DNA from: Artemia franciscana
Taxonomy: Eukaryota; Arthropoda; Branchiopoda; Anostraca; Artemiidae
Reading direction: 5' to 3'
Assembly (NCBI RefSeq): GCF_032884065.1
Contig: NC_088865.1
Location: 43,223,152-43,287,151 of the forward strand
DNA: 64,000 nucleotides
This document shows positions 11,248 through 24,900 of this stretch, one piece after another; position 1 is the first letter of the stretch; each line of letters opens with the position of its first letter. The notes beneath the pieces are model-generated. The model worked only from the letters and a program-made list of their open reading frames with translations, had not been told where the DNA came from and did no database searches. The translations under genes were made by a program, and so were the position numbers.

Positions 11248-12180
11248 AGCAGTTCGTGGGCGCAAACTGTAAGTAAGGAGTGACTTGTGATAATAGTAAC
11301 CAAACTCTAAAAGAAAAAGAAATATAACAATAAATGTATTAAAAGAATTTGCATTTTAATTGTTACAAATAAATAAAATTCGTAGATTATAAAATCTCTT
11401 CAAATGCTATGAGGCTGGGAAATCTTTCCAAATTTTAGAAAAGAAGGATAACCCCTAAGAAAAGATGATTATGTTAAGAATTACACCATCAATTTTGCAT
11501 TTCAGAGAACCTCATACGGATATTTTGCACCATTACCTACAAAAATTGCGGAATTTTATATCAACATTCTTTTTAAGATGATTGATCGAGAAGCTTGTTT
11601 ATTTGTTTATAGTACTGGACTTTATTGTATAAACACCGTACAAAATATATAAACTTTTAACAAAGGAAGACAGAGAAGCAGACACTCGAAGAACCTCTTT
11701 TCTTAAAAAAGAAGAAGAAAAGAACAAAAACTTCCCAAAAAGAGAAAAAACAGGAAGAAAGCAAGTAACTAAAGATAAGGACGGAAATCACCGAATAATT
11801 TACAGCTTTTTAGGATAGCCCGTCGCTGTTAGATAATAGGGCTAACTCGTTTAACCTATTTTAAGCGTGAGCAACGACGGTGATTCATTTATTAGTTCAG
11901 ATAATTGGTACTTATCACACCAAGAACGAGTTGATACGTAATGCTTAATCTCGATTTCTTATACTTTATTAACCAAAAAATTCAATTCTTCACAGCTATT
12001 GATGAATGACATGGTTGATTCGAACCAGTGGTCCTCGGATATGCGAGGAGGGCTCATTGGAATAAAAATCGCTGTCGTCTTCGAGTAGCGAGAACAATCG
12101 CACCAGAGGTGTTTTTTGCTATTTTGTGGTGCAAAAAAAAATTGGGGCCAAATGCAATTGAGCAAAAATTACGCGATGGG
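11248..12180 (+). repeat. Repeat family R-A, old degenerate copy
   Basis: Begins GCAGTTCGTGGGCGCAAACT then GTAAGTAAGGAGTGACTTG, the R-A start. Later blocks (ACACCATCAATTTTGCATTTC, GGAGGGCTCATTGGAATAAA, CAAAAAAAAATTGGGGCC) fall in R-A order. It is strongly diverged and interrupted. Confidence 0.7.
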
Positions 12181-14244
12181 CACTCGATTTTGAATTATTG
12201 AAAAGCTTAATAATTAGAATCCCGGCTTTAGAGGCCAAAATGCTGATACAGTCAATATGAAATGAACGGCCAATTTACAGATATTCTAAAGCTTCATAAA
12301 AGTAAATGAATTCATTTGATGAGTTCATAGATATTATTTACAGCGGTACATAGGTTCATATGACCAATTCGGGAAGAGATTCAATGGATACTTCTGTGAG
12401 TGAGGGGGGGGGGGAGGGTTGAAGCCCGCAAAAAGGATTTTTAGGCATAAAACTTCGAACTTTCACTGGGCATTCACATAAATCTAGACGAGGGGGTAGA
12501 ATTATTTCCTCCTAATCTCTCTTCGTTTTAAGGGTTATTTTCGCATTAAGCCTATAATTTGGTTGTTACGTGGATATTAACTGTAAGATAAAAGATTCCA
12601 TTCATATGGTTCAGATATGCAAGAAGAGGAAGAGATCCCATAAAAAAATCTGGTGCAAGGACAACACAGAACTTACTAAAATAAGATTTGCTGATCAAAA
12701 CCTAATAGCATACGAAGATTTTCATAATTTTAGAAAAGAGGCTAAACAGCCCAAAATGGCAAAATCGGCAGCAATCTTGGTGAAATTTGTACAATGAAAC
12801 TCAAATCCTATGAGAACTCTAAAGCTAGTATCTACAAAAAAACAGCCATTTTAGCCTGTGCAAGTAATGTCATTCAGAATTTTATGGGAACACCTCAGTC
12901 TTTATTAATAGGTCATTTGAGATTACAATCGTTGGCTGATAGATAATCAAGCTTCTTAAGTGAAGTCATATAATATAGATTCAGTGTATTGCTTTTCGAC
13001 CCCATTGTATGAACGAGTTGGTGGTTGGAATGAGCGCAGAAAAAACTCACTCTATTGGAAACTGAAAGCAGGTCCGGATCCAGGGTGAAAAGCTAAAATT
13101 GTAATATTTACCATATTGATGGTGCAGCAGGGGGCGGCAAAGTCGGCATTTGCCCTCCCCTGAAAAAACCTAACTCCGGCACTGACTATAAGTTCTAGTA
13201 CGATTTTGAGAGTTGAAAGGGATTGGGGGTAGACGCTTTTATACGCTCATGTACGTTTTTGCTATCACGCCCTAATCAGGTTTTATAATTTAAAAACGAG
13301 CAGCTTCTGTGATGTCGTGAGTCAGCTCGAAACTTTCATGGATCGCTTTCTGGGTTAAAAGAATCGAAGCATTTTGTTGCGATCGGTTTGGGAGCCAGAA
13401 AAGTTTTTACCCTCTCATCAAGAAACATGAGAAGGTCTGACAAGTATACCTCGAGGGTCAAAATCCCACCAGGAGCAATGGCCTTAAGTTATAGAAATTA
13501 CCCATTAACAGAGATTTTAGTAAAAGGCGACCGTATTTAGTCTTGGTTATCCAATCAGCTAGTTGTTATGGATCGTTTGTAGGACAAGAATCCTAGTTCC
13601 CTGAGGGTATACTCTGGAAACAACGCCCGTACCTGAATAAATCAAAGTACGCTATGTGCACCCGAGTTTTCAAATCCTCTTCAGAATCACGGGGATGGTT
13701 TGGGGGATCGAGCAGTGTTTGGGGAGAGAGTGGCCTTCAGATGTTGACTTGGGCAAGAGAGGAGGTAAATCAAATTCAGGTTATCGAACTAGCATATTTG
13801 CAATATCTCGGGAACATATTGAGGGATGGTTAAAACTTCAGAGAGTGATGGGGAGAGGTTGAGGCATAGCGAATAATGAAACAGTTTGTTTCTTTTTTTT
13901 AATTTTTGCTCAGCACTTCCTCCAGAAAAATTTACATAAAAAACAGCAGATAAATTAATAGCAACAAATACGATTACCAATCAATTATATTTTTTTGCGA
14001 TCCAATAGTCAATAAGTTTATTTAAAAACGATCAAACTAATTATTTTCAATGATGAGCATATTCCCGATGCCTTTCAATAGTTCAGATCCATGACTTAGG
14101 AAAACTTTTATGCAAGGAAAACATTCTTTTACTCCCAGAAAATATTTATATATCGAAATTCTAGGAAATATTTCCTGCATCTTTAACCTGACTGCCGGCA
14201 TAGATATAGGCAGCGATCTAATTAAACTACCTTTGTGTTTGAGA
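12181..14244. other. Unassigned DNA with a short dispersed repeat (R-C)
   Basis: At about 13070-13190, GGCGGCAAAGTCGGCATTTG and CCCTGAAAAAACCTAACTCC match 29900-30070 in hnRNP intron 5. The 75-codon frame at 12570-12797 is unrecognised. Nothing else is seen. Confidence 0.5.
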
Positions 14245-15366
14245 AGTCGTTCTTAAAGAATTTGGACAGAGTCCAAACTGTAGCGTAACGGGCGAGGTGT
14301 TGAGGGGGCAATCTCCTTCATGCACGCAACAATTTCTGTTCGTTTAAAGTTTTTATGTAGCTCGTTACTTTCAATTTTAAAAAACTTGTTTTTTTATTTG
14401 ATTTCTGATTGTTTTTAAGTGATGCCAGGAAATCTGGTCCCACCTCCACGGAGAAATGCCCCTTCCCATGGAAATATCCTCTAGATACTTTAATCCCGGT
14501 GAAAATTTACTCCGGACAATTACCCTTAACAACTCCACACACAAAAATTGAGACGCAAAGAGAAAGCAAGACATTTAAAAATAATCTTGTATAAAAATTC
14601 AGGCAAATTCGCCCACTGTATAGTTTCCCCTGACAATTTCACCCCCTACAAAAATCCTCAGCAGAAAATTCGCCCGTCACCCGAAAATGTATACATACTT
14701 TACAATAACAAATACTATGAGTAAAAAATGGTATAAATTTTCTGACTTAAATATCTTTCCCCCGAGACTGTGGGGGATCATTTTGGATCCAAAGGCATAG
14801 TTATTGAGTCTTTCAACTACGATGAGCAAAATGGTTCTCAAAATTTTGGTCGGACAACTTTTTGAAAAAAAGGGCGTGGGAGGGGGCTAGGTTGCCCTCC
14901 AATCTTTTTTGTCACTTAAAAAGGGCACTAGAACTTTTAATTTCCGTTCGAATGAGACCTCTCACGATATTCTAGGACAACTGGATCGATACGATCACCC
15001 CTGAGAAAAATAAACAAATAAACACGCATCCGTGATCTTACTTCTGGCAAAAAATACAAAATTCGGCATTTTCCCACAGAAACTTGAACCCACTACAGTA
15101 GGGTTTTCTGATCTAATGGTATGATTTTCACTGATTGTAACACTTTTAGAGGATGTCTCCCCGTTTCTCGGAAATCAGGCAACTTTATTAGGCTCGAAGT
15201 CTTTAATCGGTAGGAATAAACTTAATGAAACTTATATACTTAAATCAACATAACAAGCTGATTCTTTTAATATATCTATTGGTATCAAAATTCCGTTTTT
15301 TAGTTTCGGTTATTATTGAGCCGAGTCACCCCTTACATACAATTCGTAACCACGAACTGTTTGATC
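14245..15366 (-). repeat. Repeat family R-A, reverse copy
   Basis: The reverse complement reproduces R-A from its start (CAGTTCGTGGTTACGAATTG, ending near 15365) through AATTTTGATACCAATAGATA, GGTGATCGTATCGATCCAG and GGGCAACCTAGCCCCCTCC to the end near 14245. It is diverged from the 48.86-kb copy but complete in outline. Confidence 0.85.
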
Positions 15367-15589
15367 ACCCTACCTCGTCTATTGATTTTGTTTTAGTTCG
15401 TCACGCCAAACTACTTAAAATTGATCAGGTGGTCTCACCATAACTTATAGAGGTTGGATATGAGATTTGAATAAACAACAGAAAATTAATATTCTGCACC
15501 TACTATCTCAAAAATATTAGAATAACCATTTAACTTCTCCAGTTTCGAGCCAGAAATATTCAGTAGTAATGGAGTTTAAATCATTAGTG

Positions 15590-15950
15590 TGAATTTTCTT
15601 TTTTCGATTAAACGGAGAGAATGTTCTTTTTAAATTTCAGGATAGGACAGTCCCTAAAATGATCTAGCACACCTGCTAGGAAAAGTCTAAAATCACCTCA
15701 AAGGCAATATCTTTTTTTCAATTTTGAAGCTTTGGGAGTTCCCTGTGGTTCTACCACTTTGATTAAAAACTTAAAACATAAAATTACATCGTCTTTTCAT
15801 TCAAATTTCATAGTCAAACCGCAGATTCTCAATAACTATCGATAGTGGCTAGCCCCCCCCCCCCCCCTCCAACGGGACAATTTACGCAAGTCCTTTGTCT
15901 TTGAGACGGTCTGCAGACTCACAGGATCGCAAAATGATTTTAAGATATTG
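15590..15950 (-). repeat. Repeat R-E, copy 2
   Basis: The reverse complement matches 10085-10620 in several colinear blocks, including TTTTAGGGACTGTCCTATCC and GACCGTCTCAAAGACAAAGG. A poly-C run lies at about 15854-15868. Confidence 0.7.
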
Positions 15951-17978
15951 AATCCCCCAAACTTCTTGGTCACATAAATATTTACCGTGTTTCAAAATTA
16001 CCTTATACGTTGACTTTAACCGGAAAATCATTAATGGTAATTTTTATGAAAATTTTCTAGTCAGATTAGTAACAATTCTTTTTTTTTACAAAACGCAAGT
16101 TTGACTGCCTGGAGAAAACCCAACTGAGAGCAGACACATAACTTCAACCCATCGTTTGGTTAGGGTGAAGAAATTCCTTTATACCTAATATTGAGAAGGG
16201 GCTAAATACATTTTAGTGTTTAGGTTATTCAAACTGACCTTTAGAAATAAGCATTCAATATATAATAGCCCCCTTTTTGCTATTTTTGGTTATTACTCAT
16301 CATTTTGATAAAACATTCTTATAAAGCTACAACACATAATTAAATAAGGTGTTAACAATATGTAAAGCTGAGAAGTCAGTTTGATTTCATATACTCCTGA
16401 ACGCTAGACTAAAAAACGAATTAAATTTAGAAGTTTCGACCACTTTTATAGCGACAAATCCTGCCTGTCAACATGGCACAATCCAGCACTGGTTAGAAAA
16501 CTAGGTTCCAGAAAACTCTGATCTGAAGTTCATAGATAGGTGAAAAGAATTAAGGGCATGTGAATTTATATAAAAAAGAACTTGAGTCATACAAAAGGGT
16601 CTTTTGAGTCATACGAATCTCTTCGCTCTTAACGCCTTCCCATTCCTCCGAACTTCTTCTCACTTCTGAATCTGGAAATACAATAAAAAGCGATAAGTTA
16701 TATGATTAGTCAATGATAATATATTAAAATGGTAGAACTTTCTAGTCTTTTTTATACCTGATCCTGCAAATTAAACACGATCTTATATTACCTCCACAAT
16801 ACATGTCAAATAAATATAAGTAATAATATTTTCTTTTTTACGCATTCATTATTTACGGTGGTACAAGTTTCTCTTTCACTTGCCACGTTCTTACCGGAAT
16901 AGAAAATCAATAGCTCGGTTTGGAGTTAATGATATTATGCGCACTCTGTACTATCATCAACAAGAAATTGCTACTGAGGCTTTCGTAACGCTAAGCCCGC
17001 ATAACTGTTTAAATATTTCCGGTTGCTTTATGCTGTTTGATATTTGGCAAACCCCCAATTTCGTAAGAAAAAAGGCAAGTCTTCAAGCAGATTCTTTACA
17101 GACGTGGAAATGACTAAGAGAGTGGGGTCCCTTAGACCTTAGATCACTCTTTTTTAGTAAAAAAAATAAATAAAAAATAGTATGACACTGCAGAAATTTT
17201 GTTTTGTTTTTAGAATATAACTTTTGACAATACAACAACAGTACAAACATAACACAAACTCTTTGATAATACAAACAATGAATCACGCTATTTTATTGTT
17301 TCCGCAGGATTTAATTTATTTGTTTACTTTTCCTTAAGCAAATTTTTTTCTTTAAGCAAATTTACAGACTTTCAAGTACATTACCAAAATAATAATGATA
17401 AATATGTTGTAGATGAATCAGCTCGGTATCATAACTGATTTTAAAAAAAACTTCATTTAATAGTTGGAATAGAAACAAAAACAAATCCTCGTGACAAGTA
17501 TCAGGATGAACTGAAACATTCACAATAGTTATCATTAAATGTTCTCGACTAAGACATACGTGCAAACGACCCCCCCCCCCTCACCTCAGAAGTCCAATGT
17601 ATCTGCACCTATTAATCAGGGCATCAGCTAAAGCTTGATTAATTGCTGTACTGGTCCTTGAAAACACTGGAAAGCTAGTTGAAGCTGAATAAGTTAAGCT
17701 AGATTCAACAACTCCATTAGTCTCGATTAAATCTGCCTAGTTATGTCACATAAAACCCCCTTTAATTCGATTCCTTATCAATCTGTGCGCGTAGAATAGT
17801 CTAATATCTATTTTCCATTCCATTAGTGAAATTTTTACCCAACTATAGTCACATTCCCAAAATGTAATTTCAACCTATTATAGAAAAAAACTCACTAAAT
17901 GTGGTTTTGCCTGCTCATGAATAATTTACGAAGTCTAGTAACGAAACAAAAATTCTTTAAGAAAAATCAGAAAAACCC
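15951..17978. other. Downstream flank of hnRNP exon 9
   Basis: This should hold the 3' UTR or further exons of the hnRNP gene. I could not identify a convincing terminal exon or poly-A signal. The only protein-like stretch is the LINE relic near 16.9 kb. A poly-C run is at 17570-17580. Confidence 0.45.
16876..17000 (+). mobile_element. Short LINE relic
   Basis: LPRSYRNRKSIARFGVNDI resembles LPRWHQNRKIIARFRLIDM in the LINE fragment at 23.2-24.0 kb, on the opposite strand. Only about 40 codons remain, so it may be a chance likeness. Confidence 0.4.
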
Positions 17979-18059
17979 TTACCTTCCTCCACCAGCACCA
18001 GCAGACCCTGGCCCTTCCATGAAGAGTTCAATGTACCGATTTTGCATATTTGCCTTATC
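17979..18059 (-). CDS. hnRNP H/F-like exon 9 (end of qRRM3, C-terminus)
   Basis: Begins after the acceptor TTTCTAG (ends 18060) and encodes DKANMQNRYIELFMEGPGSA then GAGGGR. Read straight on, it stops at TAA (17981-17979). The same bases form a strong donor, AG|GTAAGG, with the exon ending at 17983. So the exon may be terminal, or it may splice on to a further exon that I could not find with confidence. Confidence 0.8.
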   Translation of the reverse strand, partial: DKANMQNRYIELFMEGPGSAGAGGGR

Positions 18060-21000
18060 CTAGAAATGAAAGATAGAAAATAGTGATGCAAACAAATAGA
18101 CTACTTGATTTCATGTCAAAACATTTGGACACATAATTTTTGTGCTGTTTAATTATGGGATGAAAAACAATATAAAAACAAGAATATCAACTGTAACATA
18201 TCATTTTTTCAAGGGTATTACACTAATTTTAGTATCAACTCAAATCTTGTGTGAAAGCTCCTGTCTTCCCTAGTCTGATTCACTCGGAATTATTTTAAAT
18301 AGTCGCTTTGTCCACTCATTTACTGATTACCGGTTATTCTCGAATAAGAGTCCTTGGGGCAGTACTTTGGATGTCGACCTCGTAGCAGCCGGCCCTCAAC
18401 TTTGGTGATATAGAGGCCCCAAACATCAAAGCAGGCTTTTTCAACCCTTTAATAAAATAGCAGTGACACATATTCCTGGTCATGGGCTGATCAGCCCGGC
18501 ACAGAGCTTAAAAACAGTAGAAAATATAATAAATTACCACCTCAATCAGGCCCTTAAAAATCGTTTTATCCTCGTTAGAACGAAGGCAAGATTTCAAAAT
18601 TGCATTGACGTTTCAAAAATATCTAGTGACAGATGCTTGAAAAACACGTTTTTGTTTTGCTGATAGACGGAAAGGCAGTGAGTTCTCAAAAATTATTTAT
18701 CTTCTTCGGGGAGGAAAAGGGGTTCAAAATAGTAGTCAAGGGTATTTTTAAACTAAGAGTTTAAACCAACAGGGAGCAATAAATATATTCTAATTGTGTT
18801 GTGAATGAGTGTCAATTTGTACCTCCGTTTCCAGCGGAGGATCCAACTTGATAACCACAAGGACGCTGCCTTGCGACAGCAAAAGTACGAAAGACAAGGG
18901 CAGAACACTAGTCAGAAGAGGGTGAAAGGAATACTAACCAGATCCATCGCTCGTATGGCTTCATCGTATGTTGCAAACTCGACGTAAGCTTCGCCAGATG
19001 GTTTGCCCTGGTCGTTATAGCTGATGTTGATGTAAACAGGACGGAGTGGGCGGAAAAACTGCAAGTATAACATTAATATTCATTGACAAAATAATAATAA
19101 AAGATATGAATACACGTAACTGATTCAAGGGTTAGACTCGCTACAGGATTCTTCCAGTCATGTACAAGTACTGATAAATGAATAAAAATGCGATAACCTG
19201 AATACAAACCCAATCCCATACATCTCAGCCATTAAGTTAGCTGTTTTTCATTTGGTTTGGCCAAAAAATCTAAGCTCTTATGACAAACTCTGTTATTTTG
19301 TCGTAGTAATTAAACTTGTTAAGCTTGCAAACATGAAGCAAAAGAATCTATAGAGATGGTCTCATCATTAGGTTACGCCTATGAGTATTATGCACAATTT
19401 TTTTTTTAACAAAAGTATAACAGCTGACACAACTGCTGTTTTCTCTCGTTTGTTTGTCAATAATAAATAAGCCCTTTACCTCTTACAATACAATGAATTA
19501 TTCTCACATCACAAAACTCAGAATTCAAATTCCCTTTACTCTACCCATAAAAATCCTTTCCGGAAAGTTTAGACTTGACTTCCTAAGCCTGGGAGAAAGA
19601 ACAGTAGAATTACTAAACACTTTTCGTTACCATTTCAGCTAAACCTAATTCAGGATGAAATACTCAGCCTAAAACAAACAGCAGGCAGTTTGCTACTCCC
19701 ACAACACATCATATATCCCCTGGTCTCACACATCAGTTCAATTGTTGGTCTCCCTCTCGTATTATACAAGCCTGACTAGGAAAAACTATTTTCAATAAAT
19801 AATATCAAGTGATTTAAAATATTATCCGAAACCTCCTTTCCTCTGAAAAAATGAAGCCAGCTTTGCTACTCATAGAGACTATTTGTCTCGGTTTGACTCT
19901 CTCAAGTCTTTCATCAGTTCCACAAAGTTGACCAAATCCTTCCACCAAGTTGGCCAAATTCCGTAGATTAGAGGGAAAATGACGAAAGACCCCATCTGCC
20001 TGAAGGCATCTCCTTTTCTTTTCTTCTGCAAAAACCATTAAATATTTTCATCTATTCCCGTCGGAAGTTAATACTATAATTTTCAAAGTGATTACGAATC
20101 CTCTATAAATTAAGTAAAAAAGGGTAGCTCTGAAAGCACCAACAATATTTTTAAAAATTAAACAAAAATCAAATTACCGCAGCTATGTCGGCTTCCGAAG
20201 CCTTGTATGGGAGTCCTCTCATCTGTATTCTGAAGCTTCCGCCTCCTACTGGTCCCATTCGTCCGGGTGGTCCTAGTGGACTACCGAAACCACCATAACT
20301 ACTGAACGGGGCACCAAATCCTAAAGAAAAGATTAAAAATCCTATAAAATTCACAAAAATAGGGAATTCAGGAAAATATGTTCACTATCCGGGTATTTGT
20401 GAATATAGATCTCAAATTCGCATGGCAAAAGTATAACTTGGCAAGTCTTTCATGGGAAAGTTTTTTTTCCAAGATTCAAATATGAAGAAAATGTGCTAAG
20501 GCGTTACAGTAATTGAGGGCCCCTACTCTTTACATCAATGTTTAGCTTGTTATCACTGTGGTTTCCATGATGAAAGTGCTTTTAGCTGTAGCTTTGAATC
20601 GTTGGATTTTTTGTAAAACCTTTAAATATTTTGAAACACACTCAATGAATGAAAACACAAACAATTAACTGACAATATTCGTTGCATTTTTGAATGCCTC
20701 CACAGAAGTAAAAGCAAACTTTAAGGATAAAAAAAGGTGGACTGAAAAGAACGGACAACCCCATCATATTTGGAGATGATTTGAGTTAGCAGCCCCTCTC
20801 ATGAGCTAATCATGGCAAATCCTAACTATGTCTCCCCAAGATATTAGAGTGAACAATTGAATTGAAAATAAAGATATGAAACTGCACAGTAAAACTGAAG
20901 TACCAGTGATAGTGAAAAAGAAATCAGTCAACTGAAAACTTATACAGCAAAATACATCCCTGATTACTAACATGGAGTGAAGGTCCCACCGGTGGGGTGT

Positions 21001-21900
21001 GGCAATATTTTCACGTGTCGTGGGCAGGACGTGCTCCCCTCGGCTGAATAATCTTCAAACCTTTAATATGAAAGAAAAACATTTTTGCGTGAACGATGCC
21101 ATATTCATATGCATTTAAAGAGCCAATAAATACATAGTAGCATCGCAATAAGGTCATATATTGTATAAAAGATGTTGCATTTATACAATAGTTTTCATTA
21201 GTATAAAATCAAACAGTTCGTGGTAACGAGCTGTAGTAAGGAGCGACCCGGCTCAATAGTAACTGAAACAAAAAAAAAATGGAATTTTGATACCCATAGC
21301 TACATCAAAAGAATAATAGGGGGAAACACCCCCTAAAAGTCATACAATCTAAACGAAAATCACACCATCAGATTCAGCGTATCAGAGAACCATATTGTAG
21401 AAGTTTCAAGCTCTTATCTACAAAAATATAGAATTTTCGCATTTTTTGCAAGAAGACAGATCGCGGATGCGTTTTTATTTGTTTTTTGTTGTTGCTGGTT
21501 TTTTCCAGGGGTGATCGTATCGACTGAGTGGTCCTAGAATGTCGCGAGAGGGCTCAATCTAACGGAAATTAACAAGCTCTAGTTCCCTTTTTAAGTAACC
21601 AAAAAATTGGGGGGCACCTAGGCCCCCTCCCATGCCCATTTTGTCCCAAAGGTCACCGGATCAAAATTCTGAGACAGCCATTTTATTCACCATAGTCGAA
21701 AAACCTAATAACTAAGTCTTTGGGGATGACGTACTCCCCCCGCAGTCCCCGTGGGAGGGGCTGCAAGTTACAAACTTTGACCTGTGTTTACATATTGTAA
21801 TGGTTACTGGCAGTGCTGCAACAAGTACTCCAAATTCTTACTTAAGTATCAAATATCAAGTACTTGCCAAAATTGTACTTAAGCAATACTTGAAGTATTT

Positions 21901-21968
<68 letters not shown>

Positions 21969-24900
21969 CTGATATAAAGCCTGCGCTATCTTTTTTAAAG
22001 GCCATTCTGAAGGTTTCTTAGCCCCTTTCCTTGCCTATAAAATGTCCCCTGTCATTCCACTCTTGGAAATCTTAATCAAGAACCAGAATTTCCGTTTTAT
22101 CGTTTTTAACCGTTTCCCTTGTTCGGCTGGTACACACCCAATGAAGTCCAAGAAAATAATCTGAACCAATTTTCAACACAACGGCTTGAAAGCAAAAGAC
22201 TTTCAAAACCATTAAGTGAAGTCAAAAAACTCCTGATTGGATCAGACAGATCACATGACAGGATTGACACAGTGCACGTAGGGTTGAACTTCTAGTGATT
22301 AGTATTCAGTCAAATCTGGCACGTTTGAAAAGATACACGGTTATTCTGAAACATGCGGGAATGACAAAAAAAAAATATATTGAAAATATTTTCCCTTGTT
22401 TGGCTGGTAGACACCCAACAAAGTCCAAAAAATAATCTGAATCAATTTTCAACACAACGGCTTGAAAGAAAAAGACTATCAAAACAATTAAGTGCAGTCA
22501 AAAAACTTCTGATTGTATCAGACAGATCACATGACAGGATTAATACAGTGCACATAGAGTTGAACTTCTGGCGATTAGTGTTCAGTCAAATCTGGCACGT
22601 TTGAAAAAATACAGGGTTATTCTGAAACATGTCGGAATGGTGGAAAAAATATTGAAAATAGAAAAATAAACTTTTGATTGGCTTTAAAATAGATAAAACA
22701 TAAAAAAGTAGTTCATTCTCTGATTCAATAAGTAAAAACCTTAGCAACAAAAAAACTCAAATTTAAAAGTAAGGAGCCAAGTGAGTCAGTTGCAGACTTT
22801 TTTAATAAGAGAAATTAAAGCTCAATAATCAAAAGCCGAAAATCAATTGATGGCAAGTCTCGCCCTCGGCACCTTTACAAGGAAACTGCCTCAAGTTTTC
22901 AAGTTAAATTTCAGACACGCTATGAAAATGCATGGCATCTATGTCCTTTGGCTGGTTTTCACTCAAGCAAACCGCATGGTGTGTAGTCGATTCAGATGAT
23001 GGGTAAAACTCCCTACAAACATATATTATAAAATCACGGGCCTGCAGCAAGCCCGCTGATTCAGACGCATTCCATACGGCTGGTCAAACTGCAGAATGAA
23101 TGAATGAATCAATGAATGAACTTGACTATCCGTAAAAGTATAAAAAAAACGAAGTACGGAGTTTTATAAATAAACAAAAACGATGAACAGCAAGAAAAAA
23201 AAAATCAAACTAACAAAAGACAACATGGATTAATTAACCAGTATCAATATAAAAAGGCTGCAGAGGGTCGTAAACGTGAATAAAGTCTTTTTACATAAAT
23301 CATCACTGGAAGACCGAATCCAAGAAGGCATGTCTATCAAACGGAATCGAGCAATTATTTTTCTGTTTTGGTGCCATCTAGGAAGCCAGAGGAGGCTTTT
23401 GCAATATCTGAAATAAGCCGCACGTAGAGTATGGGGATTTTTCTTACGAAACAGATGAGCCATGCCTGATAAAAACAAAAGCACAGGGGCGCAATAAGCG
23501 TTATAAATCATGCACAAACCGTTGCGGTTGTAACGGTTTTTGTCTGGGGATACGTATGCGACGCGTAGATTTTTTATGGCTTGATTTACTAGGGATGAAA
23601 AGGTAGGATTTTTATGGCTTGATTTACTAGGGATGAAAAGGTAGTGGAAAGTGCTGGACCGAAACACAGACCAAGCCAACTAACTAAAGAAGAACATGGC
23701 AGAATTGCAGTCCCAGCAACGAATGGAGCGATCACATAAAGGCTATTAAAACAAATAAACTCGCATTTAGACGCATTAACTGACAGTCCAATCTTTGATA
23801 GCCCATTGGTTAATATGGTAAATTTGGAAAGCAATCCACGGTGAGTTCGGGCAACAAGAAGAACGTCGTGTGCATATGCAACAGAAGACAAACCAATATT
23901 ACCGTAAGAAACAGAACTTTTAAGGGGACGCAGGCACGATGCAAGCACACATTTAAATATACTAGAAGACAATACGGCAGAAGTTGCAACCTATCTATTT
24001 CTAGCAGCAGTTTTCACACCATGAAGTGGCAAAAACCATGAGACTAAGTCAAAAATCTTCTGAGAAAAAAGGAATAAAACAAGAGCTAAGAGCTCATATG
24101 GCACTTTTGACGAGGTCGTAAGAGCCAAGAGCTCATATGGCATGAGCTCTAGCAAAATTATAAGAATCGATAGATTCTTTTAAAAGAAAAATCAGAGGCT
24201 TAATGTTGGTCGGCATTTAAAATAAGAGCTCAGAGACACAAGGCCCTTTTAAATATCAAAATTCATTAAGATCCGATCACCCACTCACAAGTTAAAATAC
24301 CTCATTTTTCTAATTTTTCCTCTCCATTCACCCCCCCCCCAGATGATTGAATCGGGGAAATCAACTTTATCAAGTCAATTTGTGCAGGTCCCTGACACGC
24401 CTACCAATTTTCATTGTCCTGGCACGTCCAGAAGTACTGAACTCGCCAAAGCACTGGACCACCCTAACTACCCCAAAGAGAGTGGATCCAGTCCGCTTTC
24501 GTCAATCACCTATCTACGACATTTGCTTATTCTACCCACCAAGTTTCATCCCGATCTCTCCATTCTAAACATTTTCCAAGATTTCCGGTTTCTCCCTCCA
24601 ACCCTCACCTAATGTCACCAGAACTGATCGGGGTTTAAAATAAGAGATCTCAGACATGAGTTCCTTCTTAACATCAAATTCAAAATACCTCACGAACGGT
24701 CATCCGCTCTTAAGTTAAAAATATCTCAATTTTTGTGATTTTTCCGAATTAACACCCAACTCCCCCCCCCCCAGATGGTAGAATCGGGGAAAACTATTTC
24801 AAACTTAATCTGGTCTGGTCTCTGATACGCCTGCCAAATTTCATCGTCCTAGCTTATCTGGAAGTGCCTAAACTAGCAAGACCAGGACTGAAAGACCGAC

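Noticed and set aside
17565-17640. Possible terminal hnRNP exon (acceptor AATAG, then CRYIGLLR and a stop, minus strand)
   Set aside because: Nine codons with no family conservation; too short to distinguish from chance.
19814-20038. Open frame in hnRNP intron 7, considered as an alternative exon
   Set aside because: Exons 7 and 8 join in phase without it, and it interrupts the conserved qRRM3.
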